Shown here one piece after another: positions 48,736 through 58,698 of a DNA stretch of 64,000 nucleotides. A program made the position numbers and the translations under genes. Origin of the DNA: Sciurus carolinensis (lineage: Eukaryota; Chordata; Mammalia; Rodentia; Sciuridae); assembly GCF_902686445.1 (NCBI RefSeq), contig NC_062216.1:12607084-12671083 (forward strand). Reading direction: 5' to 3'. The number at the start of each line of letters is the position of its first letter. The first letter of the stretch is position 1. The notes under the pieces are model-generated. The model saw only the letters and a program-made list of their open reading frames with translations, ran no database searches and was not told the origin of the DNA.

Positions 48736-48741
48736 ACTCAC
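48736..48741 (-). other. Splice donor of DOCK5 intron 1
   Basis: The minus strand reads gttg|gtgagtgcg, a near-consensus donor exactly where a phase-1 boundary is needed to continue the DOCK family N-terminus. Confidence 0.85.
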
Positions 48742-48784
48742 CAACCCCGTACTTCTGCCTCTTGGTCGGGATCCAGCGGGCCAT
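48742..48784 (-). CDS. DOCK5: DOCK5 first coding exon (residues 1-14 plus one base)
   Basis: Reading leftwards from ATG at 48784, the exon encodes MARWIPTKRQKYGV, which I recognise as the N-terminus of DOCK5. DOCK5 is an atypical guanine-nucleotide exchange factor for Rac that works with ELMO at the plasma membrane in adhesion and migration. These residues lie just before its SH3 domain. The start context is gccgccATGG, an ideal Kozak site. One further G follows the valine codon before the splice donor GTGAGT (48741-48736), so the exon ends in phase 1. That fits the next residue in the family, alanine (GCN). The related DOCK1 starts similarly but with different residues (TRWVPTKREEK), which favours DOCK5. 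Exon 2 was not found in the window and should lie beyond its left edge, or was missed by eye. Confidence 0.9.
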
Positions 48785-48802
48785 GGCGGCGACCTCGCCC
48801 CG

Positions 48803-48832
48803 CGGCCGCGGCGGCAGCGGCAGCGGCGGCGG
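48803..48832 (-). repeat. (GCC)n-rich trinucleotide repeat in DOCK5 leader
   Basis: On the plus strand 'cggccgcggcggcagcggca' continues with 'gcggcggcgg'. Read on the minus strand this is an interrupted GCC repeat between the upstream ORF and the DOCK5 start. Confidence 0.8.
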
Positions 48833-48895
48833 CTACAGCTCCTCGGGCGCCGGCCGCCACCGCGCGCTCCTGCGCGCCCCGGGCCCTTCCGCCAT
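48833..48895 (-). other. Upstream ORF of 20 codons in the DOCK5 leader
   Basis: An ATG at 48895 (context ggaacATGG, A at -3 and G at +4, hence strong) opens a frame of 20 codons that ends in TAG at 48833-48835. This is 48 nt before the DOCK5 start and in a different setting from the main frame. It would act only if transcription starts upstream of it, which the sequence cannot show. Confidence 0.55.
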
Positions 48896-48902
48896 GTTCC
48901 GG
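48884..48902 (-). promoter_or_regulatory. YY1/ETS-like promoter element
   Basis: The minus strand reads ccggaacatggcggaaggg. It combines a YY1-type AACATGGCGG core with ETS-type CCGGAA and GCGGAAG cores, a combination common near start sites of TATA-less promoters. It overlaps the upstream ATG. Confidence 0.5.
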
Positions 48903-49514
48903 CAAACTTCGCCCCGACTCCGCGCGGGCCGTCTCCCCGCCGCGCCGCCCGCGGTCACCTGCTGGGCCGGCGGCCCCGCCGCCGAGCGCGCCCCTCCCGG
49001 CGCCGCCCCGGCCCCTCCCGCCGGCCGCGCCCTCCGCCCGCCGGGGCCGCCTCCGAGCCCCGAGCCGCTGGCGCCGCCTCTCCCGCCCGCGCCCGGCAGG
49101 CTGACCGGCTGCGGCTCCGCCTCGCGGCGGCCGGAGCCGCTTCCCAGGGCGGACGGGGGTCTCCTCCTCTCCCCACCCTCCCCTCCCGGAGGAAGCCCGG
49201 GAGGCTGGACCCCGCGGGGCGGGCGCCGGGCTGCGCTGCAGGCGCTGGGCACAGCCGGGCGCGGTGTGCGGGCTGCGCTCCCTGCGCGCGGGGGTCGCGG
49301 ACGGGGAAGGAGCTGGGAGGGTTTCTTCTCGCCCCCCGCACCCGCCGCGCCTGCACTCCGCGGGCGCTCGGTAAACCGCGGTGAGTGAATGAGCAGTGCA
49401 CTCCGCGTCCACCCCGGGAACTTTGCGGACACCGCGAGAGCCGGAAGCCCGGCTCCGGAGCAGGCGCGATCCGGGGCCGCCGGGCCGCGGTGAAAGCAGG
49501 ACTTTGGGCTTCTG

Positions 49515-50439
49515 GTAAACAGGGAACCGGTGCAAGGGAGACGGGCGCTTCAGAGTATCAAGTCGTTTCCTAGGGGATCCTCTGTGCGGGAAATTATGTA
49601 GAAAGCCCTAATTTGGAAATCCGGGATCCCGAAACACCGGGACTCCTCCCCAGGTGAAGGAATGCAGATTCTCACGCCCAGGGGGAAAGTCCGCCCCAAG
49701 ACCACCTTTTTCCAACTGGCTAGTGACATGTAGAGCACCCCTGCAGGGAAGGTTCTCGGGCACAACCCTGGCCTTCCTCCTTCACTGCTGTTTTATTGAT
49801 GAGGATCCGAAAGCAAGGACCGCGCGTTGGAGCCGCCTTGGGCTGCAGGTGGCGCCCTCTCTGGCACTCCCTCCAGAAACCCACTGCCCCCTGGAGAGAC
49901 CTGGAGAAAGAGAAGGTGGGGTGGTTGTCCTGGCGGCTCCTTGCTGCCTCACCCTTGGAAAGAAAGTCGTGCATGGAGTAAATAGCCCGTAATTTCACTG
50001 TCTGAGAAAATACCTCTTGCGAGAAATTCTATTGTCCTTGTAGTCTGTGGAGGTTTTCTTGCCTATTTGGAGCAGGAAAAGAAGAAAAACATGTAGTAAA
50101 GGATAGTAACACATGATTGGAGTATTAGTGCACTTGGTGATATTTTTTTTCTTTTTTTTTTGTGAAGCCAGGCTTCATTAAAAAAAAAAAAAAAAAGAGG
50201 AAAAAATCTCATTTTTACTCCTTGGGAAGTAAACTCTAGGAGTTACTTTTCTCTCTATCAATCAGTACATTACCAATTCACAACATCTAATGATAACTTA
50301 AAGAAATGCTTTAGTCTGTCACTTTAGACTTGAGAACCAGAAGGAGTGCCCCATCTTCCGCGAAATAATTTCTCTTAGTCCATCAATGACTTGATGAACT
50401 GAATTCCTCAGGTTAGGTAATTTCTTCTCCCTTCTTCCC
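49515..50439. other. No gene recognised (upstream flank of DOCK5)
   Basis: GC content falls back to background. Short frames on both strands are without motifs. Contains the inverted repeat listed at 50142-50196. Confidence 0.45.
50142..50196 (+). repeat. Inverted repeat: T-run, GC stem, A-run
   Basis: T8-C-T10 is followed by 'tgaagcc', a single A, 'ggcttca', then 'tt' and about 17 A. The 7-bp GC-containing arms are perfect and are extended by pairing of the flanking T and A runs. Confidence 0.85.
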
Positions 50440-50800
50440 ACAAATACTTGAGTTCCTGCTGGGTGTCAGGCATTGTTCCAAGAATGGAGGCGCTGCAATG
50501 GATAAAGTAAAATCCCTGACTTCACAGAGCTTACCAAGGAGAAGGGACAAGTAAGACCAGAACAAATAGACTTATACCAAATGAGGACAAGCCTGTGGAG
50601 GAAAACCCACAGCACAAGGACAGTGTGTGTGGACGCTGCTGTTTATATATAGAGAGGGCCTTGGGAAGGTGTCTGAGGAGCAGGACAGGACTGGAGGAAG
50701 TGAGGAGGAGGGGCAGAGCTCTGGACAGCAAGAACAGCAAATGCAAAGGCACTGAGTGTGTTTGCCAGGGTCCAAAGCCAGCCAGGAATCCTAGGTAGTG
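50440..50800 (+). mobile_element. LINE-2 3' end relic
   Basis: 'gagttcctgctgggtgtcag', 'gcattgttccaagaatgg', 'aaaatccctgacttcacag' and 'agcttacc', followed later by 'aacagcaaatgcaaaggcac', give the standard L2 3' module order. Confidence 0.75.
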
Positions 50801-52855
50801 AGAACCAAGAGGCCAGGGGAGATCTGGTCCATGAGGCAGGTAGTCAGATGAAGGACCACAACAGTCCTGAGAACATACATTGCTAAGAACCCCAAGTACC
50901 ACAAGAGACTTTCCTAGGGGTTTGAACCAACTGGAGACCTGATTTAACTTGCCAGTGGTGGTATGAATAGTGTTTCAAGGGGCAAAGGAACCCATGTGGC
51001 TGGAAGGTCATGTCAGTGGCTCAGGATGACCCACTGAGGGAGAACCTACTAGAGGGCTGCGTGAACAGAGGGGGGGAGTAGTGCCCCCCTCAGAGTGCTT
51101 CATCAGCATATGTTCCTGGAACACTTGACCAAAAAAGACCTACTTGTATATTTTCAGATCCAGCTTCTCACTGGGTACGCTTGAGGCCCACAATACCTTG
51201 GCAGTGGCCCCCTGGGTATGAGAACAGGGTTGGTGAAAGATGACATTACGGTCCAGAGTTTGAACAACTGGAGAACAGGGTTGTCTCCCCGCACCTTCTC
51301 AGATCTCTACCTCGTTTTCACCCTTTATGTCACCTTGCCAGCGACAGCCCATGTGGACTGTTAGGAGTCAAATCCCTTTACCCTGCACCAGAGGACCTGC
51401 CTGCTCTGACTTCTCAGAGTTACTGCAGTTGTCTGTCTTCAGGGAACCGGGATGATATCTGTCCTCTAGCCATGGACATATTTTTAAAATTAATACACAT
51501 CAGAGTGTGAATACTCTGAGCCAGCGGAACTTGATTTCTACCAAAACAACATCAACTGCCTCACCCCACCCTTCACTATAGCCTTTTTCCAAAACTAGAG
51601 GTTTGAATTTGGGCACTGGAGATTTCAAGGCTGACAATAATTGCCTTAAGAGAGTTGGAGGAAAGCGGAAAATTTTAATTACAGCTTTCAGTATGTTTAT
51701 TCTTTTTCCTCTAAAGACTAAGTCCACCCACTTTGTTATATCAGATGGTTAAATCCCAGTTTGAAAGTCCATTTAAATCATAAAAGCAGAGCTATTCAAA
51801 GTCTTTTTTATAAAAATGAGGCTTAAAATTAGAGAGTCAGCCAGATGGGTAGGTGGAATGACAGCAGGCTTCCCAGAAATATCCTTTTCTTTTTCCTCTG
51901 ATATCTTTTCAGAAGAAGCAATAAGCTTATTCCACAACCAGGGATCTTCACATTCCAAAGCCCAGACAACTACAAACACTTACACACACACGCATGTTGG
52001 CATGCTCTGGGCAAAGGAGCCTTGGAGAAAGAAATGAGGATACAAGAATTTGGATGCTGGTTTGACCTGAATATGTGATTATCCCTGATAATTCCTGAGA
52101 GAATGGATTGAAGGGATGTGTAGGCAGTTGACCAGAGCTTCACTTCCCAGTCTCTGGCAGATTGGTGGCTTCTTGGTGAGAGCCTACCTATGGATTCTGT
52201 TAAAAAGTGTCCCCCACCTCTACCCCAGATAAAGGAGAATCATTCTTTGATGAGAGAATGGCTGCTGGAACTACAAAACATAATAACAGAGATAAATAAA
52301 TTGTAATTGCTTCTGAGCTGTTTTGCAGGCTTCTGAGGGCAAATGCTTTGGAGCAGTGTGGTTTCTCTGTGAGCCAGGGAGCAGGCGATGCATTGGGATT
52401 TGGGGCCATGAGCTGGATGGGTCTTTCGGTCCCACAAACACTTTCTCATATACCCTGGGTATCCTTGCATTACTCTCCACTCTATATCCCCAGATGATGT
52501 GGTGCCAAGTGTCCTGGGGTCTGTCCTGGCTCTGTCATGCGGCTTTGGGGGGCCCATTTCCCTGATGGATGGGGAGATGATGGTCAGAGTTCTAAGGCCG
52601 TCACTCTCCTCGCCCCTGTCATGTGCTTGGTCAGCACTTTTACCTTTTCACAGACTCAGCAAAACACTGTTAGTTTTGCTTCTAGAATGCTGTTTGTTGC
52701 GAATTTCTAAATTAGCTGAGACTACCATGGAGAGAGGCTGATGATATGAACAAAATGAAGTTATTAATTTGTTGAAAACCAGATCTGCAGTCAGGCGAGA
52801 TAGAATCAAAGCTACTTGATTTAAAAAAAAAAAAAAAAACTCTAGTAGATCTTAG
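50801..52855. other. No gene recognised
   Basis: Intergenic-looking sequence. The 105-codon minus frame at 52240-52557 has no motif. An A17 run is at about 52822-52839. Confidence 0.45.
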
Positions 52856-53085
52856 TTGTTGTTTTTTTTTGTTGTTGTTTGTTTGTTTTTTTGAAGGGGG
52901 CACTACGATTGAACCCAGGTGCTCTTAAACACTGAGCCACATCCCCAGCCCTTTTTGAGACAGGGTCTCCCTAAGTTGTTCTGGGCTTCACCAAACTGCT
53001 GGCTTTGAACTTGCCATCCTCTTGCCTCAGCCTCCCAAGTTGCTGGGATTACAGGCATGCGCCACCATGCCCAGCTGGATCTTAG
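52848..53085 (-). mobile_element. Composite B1/ID SINE with short target-site duplication
   Basis: A T/GTT-rich tail, 'gattgaacccaggtgctct', 'actgagccacatccccagc', 'gagacagggtctccctaag', 'ctcagcctcccaagttgctg' and 'gattacaggcatgcgccac' are flanked by 'gatcttag' at 52848-52855 and 53078-53085. Confidence 0.93.
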
Positions 53086-53089
53086 ATCT

Positions 53090-53620
53090 TGAAAGATTCC
53101 TATATACATTTAAAATACTTCATCAAACAGTTTAAAACAAGAGATAATAATAAAAACTAAGAAGCAATAAGGAAAAATTATGGCTTAAGCTTAAGTGAAA
53201 ATAATTAAGCTATATATGCCACAATGTAATTATAGAGAATCATGTATTCACGTAAACAGTGACCACAGAACATGAAAAATATTGAAAACTGTATTCAGTC
53301 TTCTTCAAAACAAAATAAACAAAACCACTCGCTTGCTGAGGTTTATGGGATACTAGCAATAATAAGAAGGTATTTGCCTAAACTTGACCTTTATGTGTGA
53401 CAAGAGTGAAGTTTCATCAGAGTTCCTTGGTCACAGTGACACTAAGATTGGATAACTACTTAGATAACTATCATATTCAGCAGATTTTTCTTCCTATCAC
53501 TGGGTGGTCAGTTAAGAAAACAATCTAGAGGTTTTATTTAATACTAGAACAGTTTCATTTTTTCGGTTGCCAGCTGTAGAGTCACAATAATAACTAATGT
53601 GTATGGACCAACTTTTCCCT
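53090..53620. other. No feature recognised
   Basis: AT-rich sequence without frames or recognisable repeats. Confidence 0.4.
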
Positions 53621-53624
53621 GACT

Positions 53625-53775
53625 CCTCATACCACCTAATGAAATAAAACCAACTCTTATCATCCCCACCTTACAAAGGTGGAAATTGTAGCTTAGAAGA
53701 TGTTAATAAATTGTACATAGGTGATTAGTGATAAAACTAAATCCAAATCCCAGGCAACCTGACTCTAGAATGTGC
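53625..53775 (+). mobile_element. MIR SINE relic
   Basis: 'tcatccccaccttacaaagg', 'tggaaattgtagcttagaag' and 'ccaaatcccaggcaacctga' follow the MIR core and 3' part. Confidence 0.7.
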
Positions 53776-53794
53776 TAGAAACCAGAGGTCAGTA

Positions 53795-54145
53795 GAGTTT
53801 TACTGGAAGGGAAAAGAGAGAGACAGACAGACAGACAGATAGACACACACACGCACACACACACACACAGAGAACATAGAATTTTTACTTTTTTGCAAAC
53901 AACTCTGCAATTATAACAGAAAGCAGCTGTAGATGATATGCAAATGAATGTGGTTGTGTTCCAATAAAACTTTATTTGTAGATGCAAAATTTGAATTTCA
54001 CATAATTTTCATATGCATGAAATATTCTTTGGTTTTCTTCCCCAATCATTTAGAAACATGAAAGACATTCATAACTTTCAGACTGTACAAGAAACAGGTG
54101 GGAGACTGGATTTGGCCCTGGTGCCTTCATTTGCTAGCTCCTAAA
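53795..54145 (+). mobile_element. Non-autonomous DNA transposon relic (probably hAT type)
   Basis: 'gaaagcagctgtagatgata', 'tgcaaatgaatgtggttgtg', 'ttccaataaaactttatttg', 'aatttgaatttcacataatt' and 'actggatttggccct' follow a well-known mammalian MER element. A microsatellite (53812-53871: GACA, then CA repeats) has grown within it. The family name is not certain. Confidence 0.6.
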
Positions 54146-54149
54146 CCAT

Positions 54150-54740
54150 GCTCTAAACTATGACTGTCACCTCTTCAGGTGGGTGGGAAGGCTGGGTCCT
54201 CCAGGTAAAGGAGCAGGTTGACAGAAGAGGCAGCCTGGGAACTTTCCCACTGAAGGAGTGTCTGCATGAGGGTTTGGGAGAAGCCCTTGGAAGAGAAGTC
54301 TCCGTGAGAGAAGAATCCCAAATAGAAAAGGTGGCCTTAGAAATCAGAGGGTGGCAGGATGAGGCACTGCTGACAGCAGTGAAGATCTGTTTGGGGATTG
54401 TCTGAGCTCTGTTCTGAACGACAGGAGCTGCAAATAAAAAACGCAACGAACCTCTAGGAGACAGTAGCACGCACAAGACTTCTGTGGTAGTCATTGAACA
54501 AGGAGACTTCTAGAGCAGGGAGGTGGTATTCTCACGGGCATCCCAGCAGAAACAGCGGGGGATCTGACTAAAGAATGCCACCTGGTGAAGGTCAGAGCAT
54601 AAGAAAAACAAGCAGCCAGATTAATCTGTGAGCACTGAGAAACACAACCCAGGATCTTCCAGAAATTACTGTAGGGGACTTGGAAGGGAGGTGTAGACTT
54701 CAAAATTATAGAACCAGTACCAGATGGGAAACATTCTTAG
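54150..54740. other. No gene recognised
   Basis: Overlapping frames of 81 (plus, 54160-54405) and 113 codons (minus, 54153-54494) have no motif. Confidence 0.45.
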
Positions 54741-54743
54741 ATG

Positions 54744-55084
54744 GCTATTATTGTTTGGATTTGAATGGACTGACTAGGTAGTAACTAAGCAGGTGGGATA
54801 TTGTTGGAGGAGGTGGATCAGAGATGTGCCCTAGAAGAATGAATTTTCCCTGCGGCCCTTTCCCCTCTCTCGTTCTCTCTGCTTCCTGACCCCATTGTGA
54901 GCTGAGCCTATTTTCTCTATTGAGCCCTTCTCCCATGATATGTTCATCCTTGGGCCCAGAGCAATGGAGTCATCCATCTATGGACTACAACCTCTAAAAC
55001 TGTGAGCCCCAAATAAACTTTTCCTCCTCTAAGCTGTTCTTGTTGGGTATGTTGGTCATGGTAATACAAAAGCTAACAAAAACA
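54744..55084 (+). mobile_element. 5' LTR with internal deletion
   Basis: 'ttgtttggatttgaatgga' joins the LTR start directly to the 'gactgactaggt' part. The roughly 110 bp between them in the related LTR at 58862 are missing. Confidence 0.72.
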
Positions 55085-56515
55085 GAAATTGATACTGAGA
55101 GTGGAGTCATTGCTGTGATTAACCTAACCATGTAGTTCAGAAGACTGGAGCTGGTTTGGAGGAGGAAATTTGAGAAGTTTAGAGATGCAAGCTGGAAAGA
55201 CTTTATAAAGTTGTAAGTTGAGCTTAATATGTGATTCCAGTGGGAGCTCAGTAGACTAGAATACCAATAGGAATGTGGACTGTTTCATGAGGTTTCAAAG
55301 GGAAATAAAGACTCTTTTTGGAATTGAACTAGAGGTTACTCATGTTATATTCTGGCAAAGAACTTGGCTACATTTTTCTCATGTCCTGAGACTTTGTGTG
55401 AGTCTGAATTTAAAAGTGATGGACTAATTAATCTGACAGGAAATTTTAAGACAGTACAATATTCATTCAGTGGCTTGGGAGTTGCTGGCTATTGTTAGCC
55501 ATGTTCATTGTTAGAAATGGGAGCAGAAAACAGAGTTAAAGAATTTGAAAAACTTGCAATTTGACCAGAAAAGTTCATGTAAAGCTGGGGCCAAGGAAGT
55601 TGTGCTTGCTGGAGAGATTACAGCCCCTAAAGAGATGCTAAGTATTTCATAAAGAGGCAATAGAAAAGATGCAACAGGGTATCTCAGGAATTTGCAAGAC
55701 CACACCCACCACAGGCTCAGGGGTGTAAAAGTGAAAATTCCTTTGAAAAGATATCATGGGGATTCCCTGCTTGCACAGAGGAAGTTAGTTCACCATGCTG
55801 AACCACAAAGGCACTCAGAACCTGCTGCAGCCCTGATTCCAGGGGACCCAGGTATTGCAAGAGCTGGCAGCAGAACTTGGCATCATCCACATGATGCTGG
55901 TTCTGTAGTAATGCAGGATGCTAAAGTTAAGGGATCATGGAGGCTTCCACTAAAATTTCAAAGGAACATCTGGGAAGCCAGGCAGAGTGTAGCAGGTTCA
56001 GAGTCCTTGCAGGCTGGCCCTGAGCAGTTGATCCATGAAGCTGTGAAGGAGAAGCCAAAGCTGGACAGTAGACCCCATGAATTAAGAGATGCCAGTAATG
56101 TGAACTGTCTGCCAAGAAAAGCTGCTGACTATGGAGAGAGTCAAGCTAAAAGAGAAGTCATGTGCACCACAACCAGCAAGGCCAATGGGACAGGGCTACC
56201 CACATCCTTTGGAGAACATATCTCCCTGCATTGTGTCTGAGATGCTGTATGCGAAGTTAGAGGACCTGTTTGGCCAGCTGGGTTTCAGTCTGCTTTAGCC
56301 CCATTCATTCTTTCCATGCCCCTACTTCACTTTCTGCAGTATACATTGGATACATGTAACTTGCTTTTGATTTTACAGTAACTCACAGCAAGAGTTTGTG
56401 CTGGATCTCAGAGGGGGTAGTATTCAATCTATCAGGATCATGGGACTCTTGGAGATAAACTACATGCATTTTGTATTATTAGATGGACATGAGCTTTAGG
56501 GGACCATGGGAGGAA

Positions 56516-56853
56516 TGTTATGGTTTGGATATAAGGTGTCCCCCTAAAGCTCTTGTTAATGCAGGAATATTCAGAGGTGAAATGATCAAATTATAAGAGC
56601 CATAGCCTTGGTGGCAACTGTAGGCAGGTGGGGAGTGGCTGTAGGAGCTGATCACTGGGGCATGCCCTGGGAGGGTATGTGTGTGCACCTTTTCTACATG
56701 ATGCACTGCTTCATCTTGGGCCCAGAGCAATGGAGTTAGTCATCTAGGAACTGAGACCTCTGAAACCATAAGCCCCAAATAAATTAAACTTTTCCTCCTC
56801 TAAGTTGTTCTTGTCTGGCATTTTGATCACAGATGCAAAAACTTACTAAAATA
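56516..56853 (+). mobile_element. 3' LTR
   Basis: It starts 'tgttatggtttggatata', contains 'ctaaagctcttgttaatgc', 'ttgggcccagagcaatgg' and 'ccccaaataaattaaac', and ends near 'acttactaaaata'. Confidence 0.82.
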
Positions 56854-56859
56854 GATGCT

Positions 56860-57129
56860 TTCATGTTCATTAGCTCATTGTGATCAGAATAGCTGTATGA
56901 GGTCTTTAGCTGGTCTTTGTCCTCAGAATTCATATTTTCGAATGTCATTTTCTTTTATCTTCTTGGGAGAAATTACATTGAGTGTAAAATTGTTATAACC
57001 ACAATAAAAGTGATTCAAAACTTTAGGAACTGCTCATTTGGATGGTTGGAGTTTGAATCTGGATATTCAAAGGTATTCTTTGAATCAAGCAACTATGTGA
57101 TTGCAAAACCCATGAATGATAGGTCAATA
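56860..57129. other. No feature recognised
   Basis: Short AT-rich spacer between the MaLR element and a SINE. Confidence 0.4.
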
Positions 57130-57321
57130 CCAGGGGTAACGGTACACACCTATAATCCAGCAACTCAGGGGGCAGAAGCAAGATGACCACAAGTTCAAGG
57201 ACAGCCTCTGTAACTTAGCAAGACCTTGTCTTAAAAAAGAAAAAATTTAAAAGGACTGGGAATGTGCCCCTACTTTCAGTCTCCAGTACCAAAAAAATAA
57301 ATAAATAAATAAAAATTTTAA
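57130..57321 (+). mobile_element. Composite B1/ID SINE, diverged
   Basis: 'acacacctataatccagcaa', 'gccaactt'-like middle, 'gcaagaccttgtcttaaaaa', 'actgggaatgtgcccc' and 'cagtctccagtacc' end in an 'aaataaataaata' tail. The ID half has lost part of the A box. Confidence 0.82.
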
Positions 57322-57329
57322 AATAATAC

Positions 57330-57999
57330 TTTAACAACATATTTTTAATATTAAAATGTAGGCAATGTTAATAAAGTAAATTTTTTTGGTATAATCTTTA
57401 ATCTCAAGGTCCAGTCCCATCCAAGAGTTGCCTTGAAACATATTTGGGTAATATTCCTGAATTCTTTTTTTTTCATGTTGTCTTTAAATATTTTGCAACA
57501 ATTACCTGGTTGAGCTGAGTAATTGCTGGGGGAACAGAGCCCAGAGTTCAAGACTTACATAGTTTCTTAGTCATGTTACTACTCTTACTTAAGCCCTTCC
57601 TTCCCATAGTATCATGCCTCAGGGTTCGTTCTCAAGAATAACTCACGCCACATATGCAGAGTCTCTTAGAAGGAGAAACAAACTCACTTAGGTTCTTCCT
57701 GGATGCCAACTCCATTTAGAAGTGATCTATTTATTAATGTCTGTACATATGAACTTTGGACTTGGCCCACACAAATGCCAAGCAAGCACTGACCCTAGGA
57801 ATTGCTTTTCGATTTCTCCTGTGACTTGCCCAAAACACATATCTTGAACTCACTCTTCTTATTTGTAAAATCTTTGTGGTAATTTGTTGTCTGGGTAGAA
57901 ATGTTAGGATTCTTCCAGACAATGTATTCTTTGAAGACCGAAGACTCCACCTGTTTACCTAGAATGTGAATAAGAGGAAATCCAAATGGCAGTCTGTTT
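57330..57999. other. No gene recognised
   Basis: AT-rich intergenic sequence with short frames only. Confidence 0.45.
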
Positions 58000-58698
58000 T
58001 ACTCCATCTTTATGAACCATTTTAAGTAGCATACAAAAAATGGGTAGACTCCTCAGATGAGTTGAGTCAAGAATAAAAGGAAAATATAAAGATGTAAAAT
58101 AAGGAATAAGAGAGGAGATAGAACTATAGATAGAGAAGCAAATTGACATAAGACTGTAATGTATGGCTTTTACAAAATAAATTGCAAACACCACAGTAAA
58201 AGACAGAATTCACCTGGAAAATGTAAGTGAACAAGATTGAAGCCAAAAATAAAAACCCGGCTGAGTAAACAGCAAGGAAGAAAGGAAACCCAAAATATTA
58301 CATCTGAACTTTAGGCCAGGTCTAGTTACAGAAGCAAATACTCTTTTATATTCCAAGAGTAGATCAATTGAATATAAAAAAAACTATTCCACAGAAAGAG
58401 ATGGAACACTTTGTAACTTATTGCATGAAACTAGCATAACCCTGGCAATGAAATTTATTAAAATATACAACAAAAATGTAAATAGAAACTTTTGTGTATG
58501 GATACAACTAAAAGGAGAGATACAAAATAAAGTATCTGTGAATCTCATTAAACACTGTTATGAAAGGGTAACACAGATGACTAAGTGAATTTTATTTTAA
58601 AAGTGCAGTGGGGTTCCATAGTAGGAAATTTATCAACAGCATTGGTCTCATCAGATGTTCAGTGGAGTGATCCCCTGGATAGATGTGCAAAGGGCATT

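Larger units (their letters stand above)
47905..49510. promoter_or_regulatory. CpG island of the DOCK5 promoter
   Basis: About 1.6 kb of very GC-rich sequence is dense in CG dinucleotides, in sharp contrast to the flanks. It covers the first coding exon, the 5' leader and the start of the inferred intron. No TATA box is apparent near the exon, which fits a TATA-less housekeeping-type promoter. SINEs, L1 and LTRs are absent inside it. Confidence 0.93.
54744..56853 (+). mobile_element. ERVL-MaLR element with two LTRs
   Basis: Two similar LTRs (about 54744-55084 and 56516-56853) flank an internal region of about 1,431 bp that opens 'gaaattgatactgagagtgg', the primer-binding position of MaLR elements, and ends in the purine tract 'gggaggaa' before the 3' LTR. 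Both LTRs end with 'aaataaac...tttcctcctctaag'-type poly(A) regions. An internal frame of 182 codons (55692-56240) is an open relic homologous to the minus-strand element at 20-22 kb; it shows no protease, polymerase or gag motif that I recognise. MaLR elements are non-autonomous relics of ERVL-type retroviruses. Confidence 0.85.

Noticed and set aside
48242..48784. 180-codon minus-strand frame starting at the DOCK5 ATG
   Set aside because: Only the first 14 codons are exon. The rest is intron read-through past a good splice donor.
48738..49535. 265-codon minus-strand frame covering the DOCK5 leader
   Set aside because: It is in a different frame from the DOCK5 start, is Ala/Arg/Gly/Pro-rich, and stays open because of high GC. 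No domain seen.
55692..56240. 182-codon plus-strand frame as a possible new gene
   Set aside because: It lies within the internal region of a MaLR element and has a homologous but broken counterpart in the reverse element at 20-21 kb, so it is repeat sequence.
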